Positions 1-4,514 of a DNA stretch of 6,184 bases are shown here, in pieces. The position numbers were made by a program, and so were the translations under genes. Origin of the DNA: Oscillospiraceae bacterium (lineage in GTDB: Bacteria; Bacillota; Clostridia; Oscillospirales; Oscillospiraceae). Numbering within the stretch: position 1 is the stretch's first letter; every line of letters starts with the position of its first letter. The notes below the pieces were generated by a model. The model worked only from the letters and a program-made list of their open reading frames with translations. It made no database searches and was not told the DNA's origin. The DNA lies in NCBI GenBank assembly GCA_017400415.1, contig JAFPTE010000220.1:1-6184 (forward strand). Reading direction: 5' to 3'.

Positions 1-39
1 GAGGGTGTCGATAAGCTGTATGCGGCGGGACTTTTTCAT
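1..39 (-). CDS. Start of an unidentified gene overlapping the ychF stop (partial)
   Basis: On the minus strand the last ychF codons read GTA TGA, and the ATG embedded there (39-37) opens a second frame that stays open for all 13 codons to the window edge, reading MKKSRRIQLIDTL. The ATGA overlap is the usual arrangement for translationally coupled genes in an operon, so this gene would be co-transcribed with ychF. No clear Shine-Dalgarno sequence lies within the ychF 3' end, which fits coupling by terminating ribosomes but also weakens the call. The basic N-terminus (KKSRR) is too short to identify a family. The evidence is only the overlap and the open frame; a chance open frame of 13 codons is quite possible. 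Confidence 0.45.
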   Translation of the reverse strand, partial: MKKSRRIQLIDTL

Positions 40-1130
40 ACGTTGAAGCGGAAGAGGGTCACGTCCCCGTCCTGCATGACGTACTCCTTGCCCTCGGAGC
101 GGATAAGGCCCTTTTCCCTGGCGGCGGTCATGGAGCCGCAGGCCTTCAGGTCCTCAAAGGCCACTATCTCCGCCCGGATGAAGCCCCGCTCGAAGTCGGA
201 GTGGATCTTTCCGGCGGCCTGGGGGGCCTTGGTGCCCCGGGTGATGGTCCAGGCCCGGCACTCGTCGGCGCCGCAGGTCAGGAAGGATATGAGGCCCAGG
301 AGCTCGTAGCTCTTTTTAACCAGCCGGTCCAGGCTGCTCTCCTCCAGGCCCAGCTCCTCCAGGAACATGGCCCGCTCCTCGCCGTCCAGCTCCTGGAGCT
401 CGTTTTCCGTCTTGGCGCAGATGGGCAGCACCGTGGCGCCCTCGGCCTGAGCCCGGGAAAGGACAGTTTTGTAGTATTCGTTGTGGTCCAGGTCAGCGAT
501 GACGGCCTCGTCCGTGTTGGCGGCGTAGATGACGGGCTTCAGGGTCAGCAGGTCGGCGGTGCCGATTATCTCCCGGTCGTCCTCACTGCACTCAAAGCTC
601 CGGGCGCTTTTGCCCTCGTTCAGGTGGTCCCGCAGGGCGGCGAAGACCTCCGCCTCGTGCCTTGTGCGCTTGTCGCCGCTCTTGGCGGCCTTCTGGGCCT
701 TGTCCACCCGGCGCTCCACCATCTCCAGGTCCGCCATCACCAGCTCCAGGTCGATGATGTCCATATCCCGGGCCGGGTCCGTGGAGCCCTCCACATGGAT
801 GACGTTCTCGTCGTCAAAGCAGCGGACCACGTGAACGATGGCGTCCGTCCTGCGGATGTTCTCCAGAAACTTGTTGCCCAGGCCGTCCCCGTGGCTGGCG
901 CCCTTCACAAGGCCGGCGATGTCCACGAATTCGATGACCGCCGGGGTCTTTTTCTTGGGGTTGTACATATCCGCCAGGAAGTCCAGGCGGCTGTCCGGCA
1001 CGGGCACCACGCCCACATTGGGCTCTATGGTGCAGAAGGGGTAGTTGGCCGCCTCCGCCCCGGCGTTGGTTATGGCGTTGAAAAGGGTGGACTTGCCCAC
1101 GTTGGGCAGCCCCACGATACCGAGTTTCAT
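36..1130 (-). CDS. ychF: Redox-regulated ATPase YchF (Obg-family, OLA1 orthologue)
   Basis: Cytosolic Obg-family P-loop NTPase that binds ATP in preference to GTP and associates with ribosomes; the family is linked to translation and oxidative-stress responses. The 364-residue protein has the usual full length. Visible motifs: G1 P-loop GLPNVGKS (residues 7-14), G3 DIAG (70-73) running into the family signature KGASxGxGLGN, and a modified G4 motif NTDE (205-208) in place of NKxD, the change associated with ATP preference. Residues about 140-190 are charged and form the helical/coiled-coil insertion. The C-terminal TGS domain covers about 280-364 and ends in the typical DGDVxxFRFNV. The ATG at 1130 has AAGGAG (1139-1144) 8 nt upstream, and a sigma-A-like promoter lies before it. 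The stop overlaps the ATG of a following gene. Identification is essentially certain; the precise physiological role in this organism is not shown. Confidence 0.98.
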   Translation of the reverse strand: MKLGIVGLPNVGKSTLFNAITNAGAEAANYPFCTIEPNVGVVPVPDSRLDFLADMYNPKKKTPAVIEFVDIAGLVKGASHGDGLGNKFLENIRRTDAIVHVVRCFDDENVIHVEGSTDPARDMDIIDLELVMADLEMVERRVDKAQKAAKSGDKRTRHEAEVFAALRDHLNEGKSARSFECSEDDREIIGTADLLTLKPVIYAANTDEAVIADLDHNEYYKTVLSRAQAEGATVLPICAKTENELQELDGEERAMFLEELGLEESSLDRLVKKSYELLGLISFLTCGADECRAWTITRGTKAPQAAGKIHSDFERGFIRAEIVAFEDLKACGSMTAAREKGLIRSEGKEYVMQDGDVTLFRFNV

Positions 1131-1162
1131 ATGTGTGTCTCCTTATGGATTGCTTTGCCGCT

Positions 1163-1191
1163 ATTTTACCCTCTTTCCGGCCTTATTGCAA
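1163..1191 (-). promoter_or_regulatory. Predicted sigma-A promoter of ychF
   Basis: Read on the minus strand, TTGCAA (1191-1186; four of six consensus matches) is followed after exactly 17 nt by TAAAAT (1168-1163; five of six). The expected transcription start is near 1156, leaving a leader of about 25 nt with the AAGGAG ribosome site. It lies between the queT terminator and the ychF start, so ychF appears to be transcribed independently of queT. This is inferred from motif match and spacing only. Confidence 0.65.
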
Positions 1192-1203
1192 GAGGAAAGG
1201 CAC

Positions 1204-1228
1204 AAAAAACCGGCCCCAGGAGGGCCGG
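1204..1228 (-). terminator. Rho-independent terminator of queT
   Basis: A perfect 7-bp GC-only stem (1222-1228 with 1210-1216: CCGGCCC and GGGCCGG) closes a 5-nt loop and is followed on the minus strand by six T residues (1209-1204). It lies 39 nt past the queT stop and just upstream of the ychF promoter, so it separates the two same-strand genes. On the plus strand no T run follows the stem, so the signal is one-directional. Confidence 0.9.
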
Positions 1229-1267
1229 CTGTGTATTTCCTCTTCTCCACTCAAGAGGGGGTTTGGT

Positions 1268-1798
1268 TTATTCTGCCGCCTGGGCGTCCCGTGCCCGCTG
1301 ATTGAGGTCCCTGGGCAGCACCCGGGGCAGGAGGGCCAGCAGCAGGCCGCCCAGAATACCGGCGCAGACTATCTCGCCCAGGGCAACAAGGGCGCCGTTC
1401 ACAGCCCAGGAGGCCATGAAGCCCGGGCCGAAGCCCGTCTCATACCAGGCGATCATGGCGCCCACGATGAGCATATTGGAGAGGATGGGGGGTATGGGGG
1501 CCATCCAGGCCCTGGGAACCTCGGCGGTAATGAGCCCGGCGATAAGGGTGGCCAGGGAGCCGAAAATCAGGTCCGGGATACCCATGGGGCTGATGATGTT
1601 TGTGAGAATGCAGCCCACGAAAAGGCCCCATGCGGCCTCCGGGAAGAAGAAGGGCACCACGGTCAGGGCCTCGGAGAGGCGGAACTGGACCATACCGGCG
1701 CCGCCGAAGGCGAACTCCTGGACGGCGAAGCTGAGGGCTGTGTAAAGGGCGGCTACCATGGCGGCGGCCGCCAGGCTGCGGATGCTGGGTTTTTTCAA
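1268..1798 (-). CDS. queT: QueT family transporter (queuosine precursor ECF S-component)
   Basis: Small integral membrane protein expected to be the substrate-binding S-component of an energy-coupling-factor transporter importing a queuosine precursor (preQ1 or preQ0) for tRNA modification; it would rely on shared EcfT and EcfA subunits encoded elsewhere. With the TTG start at 1798 the protein has 176 residues, normal for the family, and begins (M)KKPSIRSLAAAAMV. It is hydrophobic with about five or six membrane segments; family-type features are QFRLSEAL (38-45), the PDLIFGSLATLIAG stretch (75-88), PPILSNMLIVG (103-113) and GEIVC (141-145). The frame extends upstream through an ATG at 1813 and further to 1849, but TTG has GGAGG (1811-1807) with an ideal 8-nt gap whereas ATG-1813 overlaps that site and lacks its own. 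The gene has its own promoter, structured leader and terminator. The family assignment is by recalled sequence pattern. Confidence 0.88.
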   Translation of the reverse strand: MKKPSIRSLAAAAMVAALYTALSFAVQEFAFGGAGMVQFRLSEALTVVPFFFPEAAWGLFVGCILTNIISPMGIPDLIFGSLATLIAGLITAEVPRAWMAPIPPILSNMLIVGAMIAWYETGFGPGFMASWAVNGALVALGEIVCAGILGGLLLALLPRVLPRDLNQRARDAQAAE

Positions 1799-1806
1799 TG
1801 CTTGTT

Positions 1807-1811
1807 CCTCC
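1807..1811 (-). promoter_or_regulatory. Shine-Dalgarno site deciding the queT start
   Basis: GGAGG on the minus strand sits 8 nt before the in-frame TTG at 1798-1796. An in-frame ATG (1813-1811) overlaps the first G of this site, so only one of the two starts can use it; nothing resembling a ribosome site precedes the ATG, where the sequence is a run of six A. Each of the two UUUCC loops upstream in the leader can pair with all five bases of GGAGG, two of the pairs being G-U. Confidence 0.75.
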
Positions 1812-1884
1812 ATTTTTTGTTTAGAGACCGGGAAGCCCGGCCAACGCACGGAAAGTGCGCTTGGACAGGGTGTGGAAACCTGTC
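1807..1884 (-). promoter_or_regulatory. Candidate preQ1 riboswitch (class III-like) in the queT leader
   Basis: The predicted transcript starts near 1884 and at once forms a 6-bp hairpin, GACAGG (1884-1879) with CCUGUC (1869-1864), around the loop UUUCCACAC. A second hairpin, CCAA-G-CGCAC with GUGCGUUGG (1864-1841, one bulged G), has loop UUUCC (1854-1850). A third 5-bp GC hairpin occupies 1840-1828, and then comes an A-rich single-stranded stretch ending at the GGAGG ribosome site. A short 5' hairpin with an ACACC-containing loop and an A-rich tail abutting the ribosome site recalls preQ1 pseudoknots. An extra stem whose loop pairs with the downstream ribosome site matches the described preQ1-III design, known from Faecalibacterium upstream of queT. 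No U run follows the third hairpin, so control would be at translation. The assignment is inference: I did not align it to a covariance model, and the pseudoknot pairing is not firmly drawn (CCA at 1875-1873 with UGG at 1843-1841 is one option). Confidence 0.55.
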
Positions 1885-1891
1885 GGGGAGG

Positions 1892-1920
1892 AGTTTAACA
1901 CAGATGGGGCCCAGTGTCAA
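1892..1920 (-). promoter_or_regulatory. Predicted sigma-A promoter of queT
   Basis: A perfect TTGACA (1920-1915) is followed after 17 nt by TAAACT (1897-1892; four of six matches to TATAAT) on the minus strand. The predicted start at 1884-1883 coincides with the first base pair of the leader hairpin, which supports both predictions. Two bases upstream of the -35 box the T run of a minus-strand terminator ends. Confidence 0.8.
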
Positions 1921-1922
1921 GG

Positions 1923-1951
1923 AAAAACCCGGGGCTGAGCACAGCCCCGGG
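1923..1951 (-). terminator. Minus-strand terminator directly upstream of the queT promoter
   Basis: A perfect 10-bp stem (1951-1942 with 1937-1928: CCCGGGGCTG and CAGCCCCGGG) closes a 4-nt loop and is followed on the minus strand by five T (1927-1923). No minus-strand gene is visible between it and the divergent patatin gene, so it is an orphan here. It may block antisense read-through into queT, or be left over from a neighbour displaced by the adjacent repeat element. The plus-strand reading has no T run. Confidence 0.8.
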
Positions 1952-1980
1952 AAGAGTTTGTCTGCATCCGTTGTTCGCCG

Positions 1981-2171
1981 CAATCCCCCCGGCCCTAACG
2001 GGCCGCCCCCCTTTACACAAGGGGGGCGTGGAGAGGGAAGGGCGACACCTCATCCGTCACGGCTTGCGCCGTGCCACCTTCCCCTCAAGGGGAAGGCTTT
2101 AACGACACTCTGCGCCCCCTGGCTCCCTTGGGTAAAGGGAGCTGTCAGCCGTAAGGCTGACTGAGGGATTG
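1981..2171. repeat. Multi-hairpin MITE/REP-like intergenic element
   Basis: A 191-bp non-coding stretch bounded by near-perfect inverted termini (1981-1989 CAATCCCCC and 2163-2171 GAGGGATTG, 8 of 9 complementary). It consists of five perfect hairpins with 4-5 nt loops: 1990-2005 (6 bp, loop TAAC), 2006-2026 (8 bp, loop TACAC), 2058-2073 (6 bp, loop TTGC), 2077-2096 (8 bp, loop TCAA), 2122-2142 (8 bp, loop GGGTA), plus a sixth, 2144-2161 (7 bp, loop GTAA), directly after the fifth. Counting that last stem, six are present. Modules such as CCTTCCCC-TCAA-GGGGAAGG and GTCAGCC-GTAA-GGCTGAC are, from memory, dispersed between genes in many gut Clostridia. Inverted termini, lack of coding capacity and intergenic position fit a small non-autonomous mobile element or a REP-like repeat. 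No convincing target-site duplication is seen (GCCG on the left, GCCA on the right). Open frames crossing it are artefacts. Confidence 0.75.
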
Positions 2172-2197
2172 GCCACACAAAAATCAGCCTGTGCCCA

Positions 2198-2226
2198 TTG
2201 TTAAACCGGGGAAAAGTGTGTATAAT
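2198..2226 (+). promoter_or_regulatory. Predicted sigma-A promoter of the patatin-like gene
   Basis: TTGTTA (2198-2203; four of six) and a perfect TATAAT (2221-2226) are separated by 17 nt. The start would be near 2233, giving a leader of about 22 nt before the ATG at 2255. It begins 26 bp past the right end of the hairpin element, so the element did not disrupt it. Confidence 0.8.
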
Positions 2227-2254
2227 TACCCTATACTGCATCGGGAGGAATCAA

Positions 2255-3094
2255 ATGAACGCCATAGTTGATGTAGGGGGCGGGCTCCGGGGCATCTACG
2301 CCTCCGGCGTCCTGGACAGACTTATGGATATGGGCGTGGGCTGCGGCCTTTTCATCGGGGTCTCCGCCGGCAGCGCCAACGGCTGCTCCTACCTGGCGGG
2401 CCAGGCCCGGCGGAACCTGCGCTTCCTGCGGGATTACTCCGGCCGGAAGGAGTACATGGGCCTTGCCGTCCTGCGGAAAACCGGCTCCTACCTGGACCTG
2501 GAATACGTCTACGGCACCCTGTCCCGCTCGGACGGGGAGGACCCCCTGGACTATGGGGCCATCGCCGCAAACCCGGCCCGGTTTCTCGTGGTGGCCTCCA
2601 ACGCCCGGACCGGCCAGCCCAGATACTTTGAAAAATCGGACATCCGGCAGGATGATTACTCCGTCATGAGCGCCAGCTCCGCCATCCCCTTCGTGTGCCG
2701 CCCGGTCTTCATTGAGGGCGAGCCCTACTATGACGGGGCCCTGGCGGACCCGGTGCCCGTGAAAAAGGCCTTCGACCTGGGGGCGGACAGGGTGGGCCTT
2801 ATCCTGACAAAGCCCCGGAACGTGCCCCGCACCAAGGGCCGGGACGACCTCTTCGCCGCCGCCATAGAAAGAAAATACCCGCTGGCGGCCAAAAATCTCC
2901 GCCTGCGGGCAAAACGCTATAATGATTCCGTCTCCTGGGCTCTGGAGCGGGAGCGGGAGGGCTCCTGCCTCATCGTGGCCCCGGAGGAGACCTACGGGGT
3001 GGACACCCTGACCCGGGACCGGGCAAGGCTCATGGCCCTCTACGAGGAGGGGTACCGGGACGGGGCGGCTCTGGCGGAGTTTTTCCGTCAGTGA
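2255..3094 (+). CDS. Patatin-like phospholipase family protein
   Basis: Predicted Ser-Asp dyad lipid acyl hydrolase of the bacterial patatin family, resembling the YjjU/RssA-type proteins; the natural substrate is unknown. The 279-residue protein shows the glycine-rich oxyanion segment VGGGLRG (residues 7-13), the nucleophile elbow GVSAG with Ser37 (35-39), and the DGA motif with catalytic Asp160 (YYDGALADP, 158-166). SASSAIPFVCRPV (139-151) before it is also typical of the family. No signal peptide or membrane segment is evident, so it is probably cytosolic. The ATG at 2255 is chosen because GGAGG (2244-2248) precedes it by 6 nt and a consensus promoter lies just upstream; the frame is open back to 2198, but that extension would cover the promoter itself. 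It is monocistronic, and its last 7 bp overlap the end of the convergent gene. Family is secure, specific activity is not. Confidence 0.93.
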   Translation: MNAIVDVGGGLRGIYASGVLDRLMDMGVGCGLFIGVSAGSANGCSYLAGQARRNLRFLRDYSGRKEYMGLAVLRKTGSYLDLEYVYGTLSRSDGEDPLDYGAIAANPARFLVVASNARTGQPRYFEKSDIRQDDYSVMSASSAIPFVCRPVFIEGEPYYDGALADPVPVKKAFDLGADRVGLILTKPRNVPRTKGRDDLFAAAIERKYPLAAKNLRLRAKRYNDSVSWALEREREGSCLIVAPEETYGVDTLTRDRARLMALYEEGYRDGAALAEFFRQ

Positions 3095-3453
3095 CGGCGC
3101 CGGCCCTTTTTAAGGGCGCTGCGCTCCTTTGTCAGCTCCGAAACCAGCTGCGCCGGGGTCCAGGTCAGGTTATGGGCCGTGGATACCGCCTTCATGCCGG
3201 TGTAGCCGGCACTGCGCAGGGCCTCCAGGGCGGCGTCCAGCTCCCGGGGGCCAAGACCGTGGAGGAAAACGGCGCTCTCCGCCACCTCCGCCGGGGCAAG
3301 ACCCGGGGACAGGGACAGTATGGCCCCCAGGGCAAGGCCGTTTTTCTCCCGGGGCACAGTGATAACCGGCAGGCCCAGCCCCTCCAGGGCGGCCCGGGCG
3401 CTCTCCGGCGCCGGCCCCAGCAGCAGGGCCGCCTTACCAAGCCGGGGCGTCAC
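3088..3453 (-). CDS. DUF3783-like small protein, coupled to msrA
   Basis: A 121-residue soluble protein of unknown function. The C-terminal half (about residues 62-110) has the pattern VFLHGLGPRELDAALEALR then KAVSTAHNLTW (88-98) then LVSELTKE, which I recall from DUF3783 proteins of Clostridia (hydrophobic strand, helix, K-A-V-x-T-x-x-N-x-x-W, helix). The N-terminal part (8-50) alternates short hydrophobic strands and looks like a small alpha/beta unit; the tail is basic (KKGRRRH). Translation starts at GTG (3453-3451), which shares four bases with the msrA stop (GTGA), and AGGAG lies 6 nt upstream inside msrA, so translation is probably coupled to msrA. The stop overlaps the end of the convergent patatin-like gene by 7 bp. 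Association with methionine sulfoxide repair is suggested only by the operon. Family assignment is from memory. Confidence 0.75.
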   Translation of the reverse strand: MTPRLGKAALLLGPAPESARAALEGLGLPVITVPREKNGLALGAILSLSPGLAPAEVAESAVFLHGLGPRELDAALEALRSAGYTGMKAVSTAHNLTWTPAQLVSELTKERSALKKGRRRH

Positions 3454-3965
3454 AGTACGCTCCTGGGGTCAAGGTCCTTGACCTCCATAATCTCCCGCAG
3501 GGGCACGTGGCAGTAGCCGGCGGGGTTCTTAATAAGATAGTCCTGGTGGTACTCCTCTGCGGGCCAGAAGCCCATTAGGGGCAGGCACTCCACCACGACC
3601 GGCCTGTCCAGGCCCTCCGCCAGGCGCCGAAGCTCGTCCCGGGCAATCCGGCCGGCCTCTTCGTCTGTATAGTAAATGCCGGTCCGGTACTGGGTGCCCA
3701 CGTCGCCCCCCTGCTTGTTGAGGCTCGAGGGATCGATGATACGGAAGAAGAGCCGCAGCAGGGCCCGGAGGGGCACGTTTTTCTCGTCATAGATGACCTT
3801 CACGGTCTCGGCGTGGCCGGTGCCGTCATGGCAGACCTGGTAATAGGTGGGCTCCTGGGTCCTGCCGTTGGCAAAGCCCACCTGGGTCTCCGCAACGCCT
3901 TTTATATTGCGAAGGTAGCTCTGGGCGCCCCAGAAGCAGCCCCCGGCCAGATAGATTTCCTGCAT
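3450..3965 (-). CDS. msrA: Peptide-methionine (S)-S-oxide reductase MsrA
   Basis: Cytosolic antioxidant enzyme that reduces the S-epimer of methionine sulfoxide, in proteins or free, with electrons normally from thioredoxin. The 171-residue protein has the normal length of a stand-alone MsrA. The catalytic motif GCFWG carries Cys10 (9-13); GFANG (30-34) replaces the common GYANG; GTGHAETVKVIYD (48-60), LNKQGGDVGTQYR (82-94), AEEYHQDY (136-143) and the terminal GYCHV with Cys152 (150-154), a candidate resolving cysteine, follow in family order. There is no MsrB domain. The frame is open to 4109, but ATG-3965 is chosen because homologues begin just before the GCFWG strand and the extension would run antisense into the divergent gene. 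The ribosome site is weak (AAAGGG about 9 nt upstream). It overlaps the DUF3783-like gene by four bases and faces the free-methionine-sulfoxide reductase across 46 bp. Confidence 0.97.
   Translation of the reverse strand: MQEIYLAGGCFWGAQSYLRNIKGVAETQVGFANGRTQEPTYYQVCHDGTGHAETVKVIYDEKNVPLRALLRLFFRIIDPSSLNKQGGDVGTQYRTGIYYTDEEAGRIARDELRRLAEGLDRPVVVECLPLMGFWPAEEYHQDYLIKNPAGYCHVPLREIMEVKDLDPRSVL
3460..3464 (-). promoter_or_regulatory. Shine-Dalgarno site for the GTG start of the DUF3783-like gene
   Basis: AGGAG on the minus strand lies inside the msrA 3' end, 6 nt before the GTG at 3453. It supports the GTG that overlaps the msrA stop as the true start. Confidence 0.7.
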
Positions 3966-4011
3966 ATTATTCGCCCTTTCTTGCAAATTCTTACATATTT
4001 CGGAGGTTTCT
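3966..4011. other. 46-bp divergent intergenic region between msrA and the GAF reductase
   Basis: This AT-rich gap separates the two start codons and contains the ribosome site of the plus-strand gene (GGAGG, 4002-4006) and the weak one of msrA. It is too short for two ordinary promoters placed back to back, so any promoter must reach into the opposite coding region. I found no -35/-10 pair with good spacing in either direction: TTGCAA at 3981-3986 has no suitable -10 box downstream on the plus strand. No operator palindrome was seen. Confidence 0.6.
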
Positions 4012-4467
4012 ATGGAAAAGCTGTACGAAAACCTGGAAAGAACTCTCGCCTCCCTGCTGGAGGGGGACGACGACCATATCTCCTGCATGGCAAACGCCGC
4101 CGCCTGCATATGGGAGCTGGTGCCGGAGATAAACTGGGCGGGGTTTTACCGCCTCCGGGACGGGGTGCTGGTGCTGGGCCCCTTCCAGGGCAGGCCCGCC
4201 TGCATAAGGATACCCCTGGGGAAGGGGGTCTGCGGCACGGCGGCGGCGGAAAACCGGAGCCAGCTGGTGCCGGATGTGCACCTGTTCCCGGGGCACATCG
4301 CCTGCGACAGCGCCTCCCGGGCGGAGATTGTGGTGCCCCTGCGGGACAAGAGCGGCTCCGTCCGCGGGGTCCTGGATGTTGACAGCCCCCGGCTCCGCCG
4401 GTTCGGCGGAGGGGACCTGGAGGGGTTCGAGGCCGCCGCACGGGTCATTGAAAAGGCACTTTTCTGA
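4012..4467 (+). CDS. msrC: Free methionine-(R)-sulfoxide reductase, GAF-domain type
   Basis: Single GAF-domain enzyme of the fRMsr/YebR class, which reduces the R-epimer of free (not protein-bound) methionine sulfoxide. The 151 residues cover one complete GAF domain. Three cysteines at 64 (PACIRI), 74 (GVCG) and 98 (HIACD) keep the 10- and 24-residue spacings of the redox-active cysteines in the E. coli enzyme (84, 94, 118), which argues for real reductase activity and not a plain ligand-sensing GAF domain. Other family motifs are NWAGFY (41-46), LGPFQG (55-60), DVHLFPGHIACD (88-99), AEIVVPL (104-110) and GVLDVDSP (119-126). The ATG at 4012 has GGAGG 5 nt upstream. It is transcribed away from msrA, so together the two genes cover S-sulfoxides and the free R-sulfoxide. 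A strong terminator follows 5 nt after the stop. Confidence 0.94.
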   Translation: MEKLYENLERTLASLLEGDDDHISCMANAAACIWELVPEINWAGFYRLRDGVLVLGPFQGRPACIRIPLGKGVCGTAAAENRSQLVPDVHLFPGHIACDSASRAEIVVPLRDKSGSVRGVLDVDSPRLRRFGGGDLEGFEAAARVIEKALF

Positions 4468-4472
4468 AAGAA

Positions 4473-4504
4473 AAACAAGCTGAAATGCAGTTTTCAGCTT
4501 GTTT
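4473..4504. terminator. Bidirectional terminator between msrC and typA
   Basis: A perfect 13-bp stem (4473-4485 with 4492-4504) encloses a 6-nt loop (TGCAGT). Its base is A/T rich: on the minus strand it is followed by TTTTT then CTTTC, and on the plus strand the stem ends in GTTT followed by CTTGTATTTAT. It lies between two convergent genes, 5 nt after the plus-strand stop and 10 nt after the typA stop, and should end both transcripts; the minus-strand T run is the better of the two. Confidence 0.9.
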
Positions 4505-4514
4505 CTTGTATTTA

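Noticed and set aside
201..1301. 366-codon plus-strand open frame antisense to ychF
   Set aside because: It lies wholly opposite a certain gene and runs over the queT terminator and ychF promoter. The residue composition (rich in G, A, L, V, H, Q) is that of a GC-rich shadow frame, and there is no ribosome site.
1133..2164. 343-codon plus-strand open frame opposite queT and through the hairpin element
   Set aside because: It is antisense to queT and continues through a terminator, promoter and repeat; the product has the low-complexity look of translated repeat sequence.
1981..2171. CRISPR-like array
   Set aside because: The hairpin modules differ in sequence and there is no regularly spaced direct repeat with unique spacers.
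1977..2175. Target-site duplication flanking the hairpin element
   Set aside because: GCCG on the left and GCCA on the right match at only three of four bases, easily by chance in GC-rich DNA.
1795..2241. Several 62-63 residue open frames on both strands around the repeat element
   Set aside because: They read through inverted repeats and regulatory stems (for example a PSRGRL-type ending from the GGGGAAGG module) and lack ribosome sites. Such frames are known annotation artefacts.
3103..3117. Hairpin GCCCTT-TTT-AAGGGC as terminator of the patatin-like gene
   Set aside because: Only 6 bp with a 3-nt loop, no T run after the stem on the plus strand, and it lies within the convergent coding sequence.
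3966..4109. N-terminal extension of MsrA by 48 residues
   Set aside because: Homologues start just before GCFWG; the extension is antisense to the start of the GAF reductase and its ribosome site and has no family similarity.
4010..4441. Minus-strand open frames opposite the GAF reductase
   Set aside because: Their products are arginine-, proline- and glycine-rich shadow translations; the plus-strand protein has clear family motifs.
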